Of a stretch of DNA of 64,000 nucleotides, positions 42,983 to 51,686 are shown in pieces. Numbering within the stretch: position 1 is the stretch's first letter; every line of letters begins with the position of its first letter. The translations under genes were made by a program, and so were the position numbers. Below the pieces are notes generated by a model. The model was not told the origin of the DNA. It ran no database searches and saw nothing but the letters and a program-made list of their open reading frames with translations. Location of the stretch: contig JAIMBL010000001.1 in NCBI GenBank assembly GCA_023511615.1, positions 1 to 64,000 of the forward strand, in the 5' to 3' direction. This DNA comes from Leptolyngbyaceae cyanobacterium HOT.MB2.61 (GTDB taxonomy: Bacteria; Cyanobacteriota; Cyanobacteriia; Leptolyngbyales; Leptolyngbyaceae).

Positions 42983-44410
42983 TCAACTCTTCTTTAGCCG
43001 AGCCATGAAAAAGCCATCCATATCACAACGATGGGGCCATATTTTGACCCAGCCAGCCGGAGTGGTGAAGGCCGCAGGGGGAGAATTGGGCGTGGGCGGC
43101 TCAATTTTCCAGCCGGGATGATGGTTTAGAAAGGTTTGAATGACAGCTTCGTTTTCAGCCGGATGAAGGGTACAGGTAGCGTAGACCAGGATGCCCGCTG
43201 GTTTAACCCAGGTAGCCGTTTGCTCCAGAAGCTGAGTTTGCAAGGTAGCCAGTTCTTCAACCGACTCAGGGGTCTGCCGCCAGCGGGCATCGGCATGACG
43301 ATGAAGGGTGCCAAGGCCAGAACAGGGGGCGTCTACCAGGACGCGATCGCACATTCCCTGCAACTGCGGCATATCACGGCTGTCTCCCACGGCTGTTTGG
43401 ATCGAATACAGGCCCAGCCGCTCGGCATTTTGCTGGAGCTTTTTGAGGCGAGCGGGGGTGCGATCGCAGGCCCACACTGTTCCTTTATCCCCCATCAACT
43501 CTGCCAGATGCATGGTTTTGCCCCCCGGTGCGGCACAAGCATCTGCCACCACTTCTCCCGGTTGCGGATCGACCAAATAACCGACCAGTTGGGCACTACT
43601 ATCCTGAACTATCCAATTTCCCTGATGGAAACCAGGTAGCTGTTGCACCGACCCCGCAGGTTCCAGTAGCCTCAGGGCCTGGGGTAGATGGGGCACTCGC
43701 CCAACTGCAACACCCGCTGCCTGCATCGCCGCCTCGACCGATTCCACCGTTGCTTGGAGCGTGTTTACCCGTAAGTCGATATGGGGTGGCTGATTCATCC
43801 ATTCACACACGGCTTCAGTCTCTTGCAGTCCCAACTGATCTAGCCAGACGGCAACTATCCAGTCAGGATAGCTATGGAGAATGCCCAAACGCTCGACGGG
43901 AGAAAGGGAAGGCGACAAAAGGAAAGAGAGCCTGGAACTTGAAACGTGCCCTGCTGGATTGAGACAAAAGCCAGGAGATACTTGTTCTTTGCTCCTCTGT
44001 TCCCCAGTTTCCTGTTCCTGTTCCACCAGGCGAATGAATTGGCGTAGCACCCCGTTGACAAACCCGGTCAGTCCTGCCAGACCATTGTGCCTGGCCAGAT
44101 CCACCGTGGTATTAACGGCTGCGGAGGCGGGGATGTGGTTAAGATAGCAAAGTTGATATAACCCCAGGTGCAGGATTGCCCGCAGGTCAGGCGGTGGCTG
44201 GTGCGCCTTCTTCTTTGCCAAGTGGTTGATGATTGCATCTAGAGTTCGCTGCCGCCGGATGCTGCCATAGACCAGTTCGGTCAACAGGCGGCGATCAGGA
44301 GGAGACAAATCACTCTGGCCTAGTACCCGGTCTAAGGCTACGTCTGCAAAGGCACCGCGATGAACAGCACGCAAAGTCAGAAAAGCGAGTTGGCGGGGGA
44401 GAAGGGACAT
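42983..44410 (-). CDS. rsmB: 16S rRNA m5C967 methyltransferase RsmB
   Basis: 475 residues. N-terminal NusB-like RNA-binding domain (LAFLTLRAVHRGAFADVALD ... VNGVLRQFIRL), then the SAM-dependent RNA m5C methyltransferase domain. Motifs: SAM site DACAAPGGKTMHLAEL, motif IV DAPCSGLG with the enzyme-release Cys, and motif VI ATCTLHPAEN with the catalytic Cys. A low-complexity stretch of about 40 residues (EQEQETGEQRSKEQ ... RLSFLLSPSLSPVE) separates the two domains and looks like intergenic DNA taken up in frame. It methylates C967 (E. coli numbering) of 16S rRNA. Confidence 0.93.
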   Translation of the reverse strand: MSLLPRQLAFLTLRAVHRGAFADVALDRVLGQSDLSPPDRRLLTELVYGSIRRQRTLDAIINHLAKKKAHQPPPDLRAILHLGLYQLCYLNHIPASAAVNTTVDLARHNGLAGLTGFVNGVLRQFIRLVEQEQETGEQRSKEQVSPGFCLNPAGHVSSSRLSFLLSPSLSPVERLGILHSYPDWIVAVWLDQLGLQETEAVCEWMNQPPHIDLRVNTLQATVESVEAAMQAAGVAVGRVPHLPQALRLLEPAGSVQQLPGFHQGNWIVQDSSAQLVGYLVDPQPGEVVADACAAPGGKTMHLAELMGDKGTVWACDRTPARLKKLQQNAERLGLYSIQTAVGDSRDMPQLQGMCDRVLVDAPCSGLGTLHRHADARWRQTPESVEELATLQTQLLEQTATWVKPAGILVYATCTLHPAENEAVIQTFLNHHPGWKIEPPTPNSPPAAFTTPAGWVKIWPHRCDMDGFFMARLKKS

Positions 44411-44428
44411 TAGCAGAGCAGAGGGGGA

Positions 44429-44525
44429 CTGGTGTTTTGTCAGGGAAATTTTGATGGGTAGAGACCCTCAAAATTTAACTCAGGTCAAGCCATTCAGCCT
44501 GAGCCACCTGTCAAATTTAATTGGA
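44429..44525 (-). repeat. Degenerate copy of the 109-bp CTAGT element
   Basis: The minus strand reads TCAAATTTAATTTGACAGGTGG with changes, then TTAAATTTTGAGGGTCTCTA, CCCATCAAAATTTCCCTGAC and AACACCAG. Clearly related to 2859-2967 but diverged. It fills most of the divergent rsmB/symporter gap. Confidence 0.65.
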
Positions 44526-44584
44526 CGGATCATCAGCGATGGTAGATTGATCGAGTGCGGTTTGGGTGAGACGCAGGCAGGGTT

Positions 44585-45817
44585 ATGAATTTATCGACGC
44601 TCATTCTCAATTCTCTGGGCATGGGAATTGCTTTCGGTGCTTTGTTAAATGGCTTCTTCCCAGAGGCGATCGCACCGCTAGATCACTATCTTCTTAGTCC
44701 TTTAGGCAATGGTTTTCTCCGCCTGATTCAGTTTGTGGTAGTGCCCATCGTTTTTTCGTCGCTGATTCTGGGGTTGACAAGGATGCCGGATACCTCTCAG
44801 ATTGGGCGGTATTTGCTCAAACTGTTTGCGGGATATGTGATGACGGCAGCGATTGCAGTTTTCCTGGGAATGGCGATCGCCCTGATTCTACAACCGGGAG
44901 CGGGTATGACGGGTTTATCCATCAATGGAGTTTCCAGTACAACCCAGCGTTCCTCCTTGATTGATTGGTTGGTCAACCTGATTCCGGTCAACCCCCTGGA
45001 AGCACTGGCAACTGGCAATCTGCTCCAAACAATCTTCTCCGCAGCTCTGATTGTGACAGGTATTCAACTGGCCGGAGACAAATCGGCCAGCTTTGTCAGT
45101 TTAATCGACAGCATTTATGCCATCTTTGAAAAAGTTCTGTCTGTCATCCTGTACACTGCTCCAGTCGGCGTTTTTGCCTTAATCAGCTCAGTCGTTGCCA
45201 CGCAAGGATTTGGCCTGATCGCCCGACTTCTTCTTTATATCCTGGGCATGCTCCTGGCGTTTGCCATCATGATGGGTCTGTATGTGCTGATTCTGTTTGT
45301 CTTAAAAGCAAATCCAATCAAGTTCTTCCAATCCTTTTTTCCCACCTTTTCCCTTGGTTTTGGAACAGCCAGCACCAATGCCGTTTTACCCTTGACACTC
45401 CAGGACGCCCAGGAACGTTATGGTATGAGTGCGGCAATCGCCAGCTTTGCCATTCCCCTGGGAACCGTCCTCAAACGGGATGGTTCAGCCATTTATCAGG
45501 GTTTCAATGCCCTATTCATTGCCCAGATTTACCATATTCCGCTCACGACCGATTTGCTGGTAGCGATCGCCCTCAGCACTTTACTCGTATCCTTCAGCAC
45601 CGCTGGAGTTCCCGGTTCCGGTATTATCATGATGACAACCGTACTCTCAGCAGCAGGGCTACCCCTGGAAGGAGTTGCGATCGTTGCAGGCGTTGATCGC
45701 CTCACCGACGGCTTTAAAACCATCGTCAACATCACTGGCAACCTTGTGAATGCCATTCTACTCAGCCGATGGGAGAATCCAGAAGTTTCTCTTGAAGAAA
45801 GAGGAGAAGGGGGATAG
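44585..45817 (+). CDS. Dicarboxylate/amino acid:cation symporter (DAACS)
   Basis: 410 residues, eight transmembrane helices plus the two re-entrant hairpins of the GltP/Glt-Ph fold. HP1 region LISSVVATQGFG, TM7 core STNAVLPLTLQDAQERYGMS, and HP2 SFSTAGVPGSGIIMMTTVL followed by VDRLTDGFKTIVNITGN, with the substrate-binding Asp and Asn in TM8. It takes up glutamate, aspartate or C4-dicarboxylates with H+ or Na+; the exact substrate is not readable. Monocistronic. The final residues (SLEERGEGG) merge into low-complexity DNA. Confidence 0.92.
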   Translation: MNLSTLILNSLGMGIAFGALLNGFFPEAIAPLDHYLLSPLGNGFLRLIQFVVVPIVFSSLILGLTRMPDTSQIGRYLLKLFAGYVMTAAIAVFLGMAIALILQPGAGMTGLSINGVSSTTQRSSLIDWLVNLIPVNPLEALATGNLLQTIFSAALIVTGIQLAGDKSASFVSLIDSIYAIFEKVLSVILYTAPVGVFALISSVVATQGFGLIARLLLYILGMLLAFAIMMGLYVLILFVLKANPIKFFQSFFPTFSLGFGTASTNAVLPLTLQDAQERYGMSAAIASFAIPLGTVLKRDGSAIYQGFNALFIAQIYHIPLTTDLLVAIALSTLLVSFSTAGVPGSGIIMMTTVLSAAGLPLEGVAIVAGVDRLTDGFKTIVNITGNLVNAILLSRWENPEVSLEERGEGG

Positions 45818-45875
45818 GGAGTGGATGGGTGGATGGGTGGATGAGTGAATGGGTGGGAGAGTGATAGAGTGGATG
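45815..45875 (+). repeat. Short tandem repeat, GGATGGGT units
   Basis: Repeats of the 8-base word GGATGGGT with variants (GGATGAGT, GAATGGGT) directly after the symporter stop. Confidence 0.8.
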
Positions 45876-45926
45876 GGTGGCGGAGTTTTGAGTTCTGAGT
45901 TTTCCCCACTACCTCATCCCTAGCCC

Positions 45927-46035
45927 CTAGTACTCTGTCAAATTGAATTTGATGGTTAGCGAATACCCACGAAGTTGATGGGGGTTAAATTTTGAGGGTC
46001 TGCGACCCGTCAAAATTTTCCTGGCGGAACACTAG
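45927..46035 (+). repeat. 109-bp CTAGT-ended hairpin element, copy 2
   Basis: Same length and nearly the same sequence as 2859-2967, with CTAGTACTCTGTC and GGCGGAACACTAG ends and the AAATTTTGAGGGTC/GACCCGTCAAAATTT stem. Like copy 1 it lies between convergent genes, 7 bases from the amidase stop. Confidence 0.87.
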
Positions 46036-46042
46036 CTTCTGA

Positions 46043-47155
46043 TTACCGTTCCAGCCTCAGGTAGCGCAAAATTCCACGGGCGATCGCCTCGGCCATTCGC
46101 TTCTGAAAGTCTGGATCTCGCAATCGGGGAGCATCTTCTGCACCCGTGACAAAGCCGACTTCGACCAGGACGGCGGGCATTCTGGTGCGTCGCAGGACAT
46201 AAAATCGGGCCTGCCGGACGCGGCGATCGCGCACTCCGGTGCTTTCCAGAATGCTACGGTGAATGGTTTCAGCCAGTTCTTTGCCGGAGTCGTAGTAATA
46301 GGTTTCTAGTCCGCTGATATCGGTTCGAGCCAGGCTGATGGCGTTGGCATGAATGCTGACGAATACATTCGCATTTAGTCGATTAGCCAGTTGAACGCGG
46401 GGTTCCAGTCCCAGATCCCGGTCGTCTTCACGGGTCAGAACGGCGTCGATGCCTTCTTTGCGAAGTAACTCTGCAACCTGGAAGGCGATCGGGGTTGCCA
46501 CATCTACTTCTCTCAGTCCTCCAATACCGATCGCCCCCGGATCGGGACCTCCATGACCTGGATCGACCACGACAATTGGGCGGCTGTTTGGTGTGCGTAA
46601 AGGAGGTAAGCTGGTGCGGGGGGCAGGGGCGATCGCTCGTGGAGTAGCGGGGGAAGTTCCCTTCTGTTCTGGAAAGGGCACCAGAATGACGGTTTCCGGC
46701 GGGACCTCAAGCGGACGCTGACCGACGATGATATCCTCATCAGACTCATTTGGCTCAGAAGGGGGAACTAACTGGGGTTCCGGCAGTTGAACGATCCATT
46801 GATTGGCATACAGGCCGCGAAATCGCACCTGTTTCGGATCCAGCGTGTAGCCCGGAGCCAGTTCCACCACAATCCGGGTGGTACTGCGGTCAAACTGCCC
46901 CACGCGCAAACTGCGAATGGCTCCACCCACCGACTGGCTTTGGCGCGGACGCCCCAGAACGATTCCCGGCAAATCAATCACCAACCGGGTGGGTCTGGAA
47001 AGCAACTTGGCCCGTGGTTGAACTCGTTGATCGGTCTTAATTTCTAGCTGGTTTTGCCCCTGGTCAAACCGCCACTGCTCCAGAGTAGCCGCTTCCACAG
47101 CGGTAGCCATCAAAACCGTACCCACCAGAGCGGGCAGAAACCAGTGTAATTTCAC
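46043..47155 (-). CDS. amiC: N-acetylmuramoyl-L-alanine amidase with AMIN domain (AmiC type)
   Basis: 370 residues. Signal peptide (LHWFLPALVGTVLMATAVEA), an AMIN domain at about 25-130 that targets the septum or peptidoglycan, a Pro-rich linker, and an Amidase_3 catalytic domain from about 190. The zinc ligands are in DPGHGG, REVD and SIHAN, with the catalytic Glu in VEVGFV. It cleaves the amide between MurNAc and the stem peptide; in filamentous cyanobacteria such amidases open septal nanopores. Cyanobacterial paralogues exist, so the symbol is tentative. Confidence 0.88.
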   Translation of the reverse strand: MKLHWFLPALVGTVLMATAVEAATLEQWRFDQGQNQLEIKTDQRVQPRAKLLSRPTRLVIDLPGIVLGRPRQSQSVGGAIRSLRVGQFDRSTTRIVVELAPGYTLDPKQVRFRGLYANQWIVQLPEPQLVPPSEPNESDEDIIVGQRPLEVPPETVILVPFPEQKGTSPATPRAIAPAPRTSLPPLRTPNSRPIVVVDPGHGGPDPGAIGIGGLREVDVATPIAFQVAELLRKEGIDAVLTREDDRDLGLEPRVQLANRLNANVFVSIHANAISLARTDISGLETYYYDSGKELAETIHRSILESTGVRDRRVRQARFYVLRRTRMPAVLVEVGFVTGAEDAPRLRDPDFQKRMAEAIARGILRYLRLER

Positions 47156-47294
47156 AATTCTACCTGCCTAACTGTCTCAGGGTTAATGTCACAATCCTCC
47201 CAAGACGTCATTCATCGTAAATAGTTGCCGGATGGATGACATTCCCTAAAGTTAAAAATTATACAGGATGAGTCGCATCGACTCGTATCACCTG

Positions 47295-48689
47295 CTATAG
47301 CTTAACTTTACGAATGGAGTAGTCCAGTAGCTGCATGGGATGTAGAATAGGCAGTTCCTTTCCTTGCAATTTGAGATGGCGGCTGATTTGAATGAAACAG
47401 CCAATATTGGCTGAAACAATCACAGAGGCTCCCGTATTGGTCAGGTTTTCGACCTTCTGCCGACCCAGTTCCGCTGCCACCTCTGGTTGCAGAATGTTAT
47501 AAACCCCAGCACTACCACAACACAAGGCTGCATCTACGGGTTCGCGCAGGCGCACTCCAGGAATTTGCCGTAGAAGCTGACGGGGCTGGACGCTAATTTT
47601 TTGCCCGTGCAGCATGTGGCAGGCGTCCTGATACACCAGCGTTAGTGGTTCGTCTTGCAATGGCGAGAGGGGGGCGGTCAATCCGACTGTTGCCAGAAAC
47701 TCCTGCACGTCTTTGACCCTGTTTGCAAAGTCCTTCGCTTTTTCCCGGTATTGGGGATCATCGCTCAGGATATTGCCGTATTCCTTCAGGGTGTGCCCAC
47801 AACCGGAGGCATTTACCAGCACGTAATCCACGCCCGTCTCAGCAAAGCTATCAACCAACTGGCGGGCGAGGGTTTTGGTTTGTTCTTCCTGTCCCTGGTG
47901 GTGAGTCAGGGCAGCACAGCAACCCTGAGACCTGGGCATCACCACTTCACAGCCGTTAGCAGCCAGAACCCGTACCGTGGCGTTGTTCACGTCCGGGTTA
48001 AACAGACGCTGAACGCATCCCAGGATCAGTCCAACCCGGTAGCGAGGTGTTCCCTGGGCTGGGACGACTTCTGGCAGAGGGTCTTGAAATGCCTGTGGGG
48101 AAATGGTTGGCAGCATCGCCTCCATAGCGGCCAGTTGGGGTGATAGGGTTTTGAGGAAGTTGAGTGATCGAACCCATTGCTGCAATCCCGATTTCTGGTA
48201 AATCCCCAAGGGTCGGAGTAGCCAGCGCATCCGGTTGGGATAGGGAAAGGTGGAGAAAATCAACTGGCGCAGCAGCTTTTCCGGGAGCGATCGGGGATGG
48301 TTCCGCTCCACCTGCTGCCGGGTAGCTTCAATCAATTTGTCGTACCGCACTCCCGATGGGCAGGTGGTGACGCAGGCTAAGCATCCCAGGCAGGAATCAA
48401 AGTGCTGCACCGTTGCTGGAGAGAGGGGGATCTGGCCTTCGTTGACCCCATCCATCAGGTAAATTCGGCCTCTGGGAGAATCGGTTTCCTTGCCAATGAC
48501 CCGGTAGCTGGGACAGGTAGCAAGGCAGAAGCCACAGTGAACACAGGCATCAATCAGCTTGGGGTCGGGGGGATTGTGGGAATCGAAGCGGGGAAACGGA
48601 GAAAGGGAAGATGAGGGGGATACCTCTTCTGTAATTGCTTCGCGGGTTACCTTCTCAGGATTTGCCGTTTCTCTGGACTGGGTATTCAT
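47295..48689 (-). CDS. glcF: Glycolate dehydrogenase iron-sulfur subunit GlcF
   Basis: About 464 residues. Two [4Fe-4S] ferredoxin motifs near the N-terminus (CVHCGFCLATCPS and CLGCLACVTTCPS) and two CCG domains further on (GCCAALTHHQGQ, DACHMLHGQ, LCCGSAGVYNI) give the GlcF/HdrD-like electron-transfer fold. The start codon lies within TGAGTGATG at the stop of glcE, so the two genes are coupled; GTG and the next ATG are both possible starts. It works with the flavin subunits to oxidise glycolate to glyoxylate in photorespiration. No separate glcD is present in the window. Confidence 0.9.
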   Translation of the reverse strand: MNTQSRETANPEKVTREAITEEVSPSSSLSPFPRFDSHNPPDPKLIDACVHCGFCLATCPSYRVIGKETDSPRGRIYLMDGVNEGQIPLSPATVQHFDSCLGCLACVTTCPSGVRYDKLIEATRQQVERNHPRSLPEKLLRQLIFSTFPYPNRMRWLLRPLGIYQKSGLQQWVRSLNFLKTLSPQLAAMEAMLPTISPQAFQDPLPEVVPAQGTPRYRVGLILGCVQRLFNPDVNNATVRVLAANGCEVVMPRSQGCCAALTHHQGQEEQTKTLARQLVDSFAETGVDYVLVNASGCGHTLKEYGNILSDDPQYREKAKDFANRVKDVQEFLATVGLTAPLSPLQDEPLTLVYQDACHMLHGQKISVQPRQLLRQIPGVRLREPVDAALCCGSAGVYNILQPEVAAELGRQKVENLTNTGASVIVSANIGCFIQISRHLKLQGKELPILHPMQLLDYSIRKVKL

Positions 48690-48692
48690 CAC

Positions 48693-50057
48693 TCAAATTC
48701 CCCCCACAAATCGATGGGGACTTAAACGATAGTCGGGGTCAAACTGTTGCTTGAGTTTGCGCATGAGATCGAGAGCATTGCCGGGATAGCCCCAGACGTC
48801 GATCTGCTGTTTCAGGGAAGCGGGAGCTTGCAGAATGGACAAAAATCCACGGCAGGCTTGAAACCGCGATCGCAGCTTTAACAACTGCTGCGGTGAAACC
48901 GACTCTGGGAAAACCAGCCTGCCCAGTCCACTGGCTGCATGGATCTGGCCGTACCACACCGTCTCTGGCAACTCAATTGATTCCATCTGCTCCATTACGG
49001 AAACCGCTTCTGACGGGCTTACTCCTATCTTGCAAGCGATCGCCCGTTCCTGTCCTTCTGCGGTCATGGGTTTTCGCAGGCGTTCCCATAGAACCTCATC
49101 TACCTCTGTTCCAGCAACACTAACCAGACCCAGAGATTGCCCCAGTTCCAGCATCCGTTTTACCTGCTGTTCCACACTGGGCTGAATTCCCTGAAAGCGA
49201 ACGGCGATCGCCATTTCCATTGCATCTCCCAAATTCAATGCCTGAACGGTTTGAGTCGAAAGCAGGTCAACCGATACCGGAGTCAGAGCCGAACTTAACA
49301 GGGTCGCAGTGGCCTGAGCAATAAATTTTGCTTTGCCGACCAGCACGACCGTTTGCGACATTTCTGGCAAAGGATATACCCGAAATGTAGCCTGGGTGAT
49401 GATTCCTAACGTGCCGTAGGAGCCGGTGAACAGCTTCATCAAGTCATAGCCGGCCACATTCTTGACTACCCGTCCGCCTGCCTTGGCTAGCTGACCATCC
49501 GCCCGGACAAAAGACAGCCCCAGCAGCATATCTCGCACGCCATTGTAGCGATGCCGCAGAGAACCCGTATCCGCCGTTGCCACAATTCCGCCAATGGTTG
49601 CCTGGTCCGGAAAGGCAGGGTCGATCGCCAGAAACTGCCCGGCCTTTGCCAGGGTGGCTTGCAAATCAACAACGCTCATTCCCGCTTCCACTGTCACCGT
49701 CAGATCACCGACGGCGTGATCGATTAGTCGATTCATTCGCCTGGTACTGACGGCTATCAGGGGCGATCGCCCTTTCCCCTTCCCCCCATTAACCAATCCA
49801 CCCCAGTGCAGTTTGCTCCCCCTTCCCACGGGCAAAACCGTCCACTGGTGCTGGCTGGTATAGGTCATCACCTCCCTCAATTCGCTCTGAGTGCCTGGAA
49901 ATAGGGCAGCACAGATGGTTGAACCGGGAGCCAGTGCCCCTTGCAGCTTTGCCTGCGACTCGGAATCTAGCGTTTCCCAGGTGAGAACGGCGGAATCTCC
50001 CAGGAGTTTTTCCATCGCCTGGAGGTCAAGATCTTCGCTGGCAAAACTCCCTCCCAT
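48693..50057 (-). CDS. glcE: Glycolate dehydrogenase FAD-binding subunit (GlcE/GlcD-type)
   Basis: 454 residues. FAD_binding_4 (PCMH) domain: WTVLPVGRGSKLHWGG, LTVTVEAGMSVVDLQATLAK, AIDPAFPDQATIGGIVATAD, then GRVVKNVAGYDLMKLFTGSY, the classic GlcE/GlcD signature. The C-terminal FAD-oxidase cap follows (about 220-454). It forms the flavin part of membrane-associated glycolate dehydrogenase together with GlcF, directly downstream. The ATG lies after TAAGGAG with longer than usual spacing; an ATG at codon 15 is also possible. An in-frame basic insert (NGGKGKGRSP) is in the first domain. Confidence 0.88.
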   Translation of the reverse strand: MGGSFASEDLDLQAMEKLLGDSAVLTWETLDSESQAKLQGALAPGSTICAALFPGTQSELREVMTYTSQHQWTVLPVGRGSKLHWGGLVNGGKGKGRSPLIAVSTRRMNRLIDHAVGDLTVTVEAGMSVVDLQATLAKAGQFLAIDPAFPDQATIGGIVATADTGSLRHRYNGVRDMLLGLSFVRADGQLAKAGGRVVKNVAGYDLMKLFTGSYGTLGIITQATFRVYPLPEMSQTVVLVGKAKFIAQATATLLSSALTPVSVDLLSTQTVQALNLGDAMEMAIAVRFQGIQPSVEQQVKRMLELGQSLGLVSVAGTEVDEVLWERLRKPMTAEGQERAIACKIGVSPSEAVSVMEQMESIELPETVWYGQIHAASGLGRLVFPESVSPQQLLKLRSRFQACRGFLSILQAPASLKQQIDVWGYPGNALDLMRKLKQQFDPDYRLSPHRFVGGI

Positions 50058-50437
50058 TCGTTAACAGTGGCTCCTTACGTGATGGATCGCCCTATGGCTA
50101 CCATTCATCATACGGTTTCTCAGCTTCAGCAACGAAATAAGACAGTCTCCTCAAATCTGAGGGCATACTAGTCAACAAACGAAAATTTTATTGGGGTGCG
50201 AGGGGTTCACCCCTGCTTCGGGGCGAAGTCTCCAAAATCCCCTGTTGCAAAATTTAGTGTTTGCAACACTAGAGCAGGTCATGCCTCCGGTTCCCACCTC
50301 TAACACCGATTCCCAAACCAGACACAGATAACTTATTGAGCAGGTGAACAATTGACGGTGGGTCTGAAATTGCTGAAAATCAGCTACGAGGCTATTTTCA
50401 CCTACTCAAGCTATTGAGCCCACTAAATTGGTGACCG
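50058..50437. other. Divergent region between glcE and the response-regulator gene
   Basis: 380 bases holding a family B repeat. No promoter could be singled out. Confidence 0.5.
50168..50272 (+). repeat. GC-rich palindromic repeat, family B, copy 3
   Basis: Starts CTAGTCAACAAACGAAAATT, has the hairpin core AGGGGTTCACCCCT and GCTTCGGGGCGAAG, and ends GTTTGCAACACTAG. It matches 14827-14934 (inverted) along its length. Confidence 0.83.
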
Positions 50438-51535
50438 ATGAAGAAAATCCTGATTATTGAGGATGAGCGCTCGATTCGAGAAATGATTCTCGAATTGCTG
50501 GAAAAGGAGGGCTTCCAAACCATCGGTGCAGAAGATGGCAGCGTTGGCATTCAAAAGGCACAGGAACACATGCCTGATTTGATTTTGTGTGATGTCGTGA
50601 TGCCCCGACCAAACGGCTATGAAGTTTTGTCTGCCTTGCGTCATCATCCTGCGACAGCCACCATTCCGTTCATTTTTTTGACGGCTATGGGAGCCAAAGA
50701 AAACATCCGGCAGGGAATGCAACTGGGGGCTGACGACTATCTCACCAAACCGTTTACTACGGAAGAATTGCTGGGCGCGATCGCCAGTCGCTTTGAGAAA
50801 CAGGCCATTCTCGCCAGTCAATCCCAGCAGCAGTTGAATGAACTCCGCAATAGCATTGCTCTGTCCCTGCCGCACGAACTGCGAATGCCACTGCACGGCA
50901 TTTTGGGTCTGGCAGAATTGTTAATTGAGGATTATGAGCAGATTGAGCGGCACGAAGTGCTAGAGGTGGCAGAGGGCATTTACAGTGCTGCCGATCGCCT
51001 CCATCGCTTAATCCAGAACTATTTGCTCTATGTCGAGCTTGAACTGGCCGCCAACGATACTGAGCGGATCCGCTTTTTTCGCGGTGCAGTCATCCATTAT
51101 CCCAAAGTCCTGATTGCCAACGTCGCTACCCAGGTGGCAAAACGCTACGGTCGGGAGGCAGACCTCCACCTTAATTTGCAAAATATGACCGTTCAAATTG
51201 AGGATCTAAAGCTCAATAAAGTGGTAGAAGAACTGACAGATAACGCATTCAAATTTTCCAGGGCAGGCACCCCGGTCCAGCTAACGGCAACAGCAAGTGA
51301 TGCAGGGTTCACTCTGTGGATTCGCGATCATGGACGCGGCTTAACAACGGAGCAGATTGCCAGCCTGGGGGCTTACATGCAGTTTGAACGAAAATTTTAT
51401 GAGCAGCAGGGATCTGGGCTGGGGTTTGCGATCGCCAAGCGCCTGGTTGAACTGCATCGGGGAAGCTTGACTATCGAAAGTACCCCCGGTGTCCAAACAA
51501 CCGTTAAAATCACCCTCCCCAGCTCAACTCCATAA
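50438..51535 (+). CDS. Response regulator-histidine kinase hybrid
   Basis: 365 residues. Receiver domain first (residues 3-120): acidic pair Glu8-Asp9, phospho-acceptor Asp52 (LCDVVMPRPNG), Thr82 and Lys104 (YLTKPF). A HisKA helix pair follows with His146 in SLPHELRMPLHG, then a HATPase_c domain with N box ELTDNAFKFS, DHGRGL and GSGLGFAIAKRL. No sensor or output domain, so it likely takes phosphate or signal from another protein. The order receiver-then-kinase in a short protein is common in cyanobacteria. Monocistronic, near the ccm operon but convergent with it. Confidence 0.9.
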   Translation: MKKILIIEDERSIREMILELLEKEGFQTIGAEDGSVGIQKAQEHMPDLILCDVVMPRPNGYEVLSALRHHPATATIPFIFLTAMGAKENIRQGMQLGADDYLTKPFTTEELLGAIASRFEKQAILASQSQQQLNELRNSIALSLPHELRMPLHGILGLAELLIEDYEQIERHEVLEVAEGIYSAADRLHRLIQNYLLYVELELAANDTERIRFFRGAVIHYPKVLIANVATQVAKRYGREADLHLNLQNMTVQIEDLKLNKVVEELTDNAFKFSRAGTPVQLTATASDAGFTLWIRDHGRGLTTEQIASLGAYMQFERKFYEQQGSGLGFAIAKRLVELHRGSLTIESTPGVQTTVKITLPSSTP

Positions 51536-51554
51536 AATAGAAATAGGGTTTTCG

Positions 51555-51635
51555 GGTAGTGCCCAAATCGTAATGATTTTTGAGTCGTTAATGATGGTGG
51601 CTGGCGTTGCTCATCATTACCTTGTTAGGTCTACC
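51555..51635 (+). repeat. 81-bp GGTAG...CTACC element, copy B
   Basis: Nearly identical to copy A (11818-11898) over 81 bases. It lies between the response-regulator gene and the convergent end of ccmO, where its hairpin could act as a stop signal. Confidence 0.88.
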
Positions 51636-51686
51636 GGGTTTTCATTCAAGGCGAAGTTCACCAACCGCTGACGGTATTAAAGCCCC

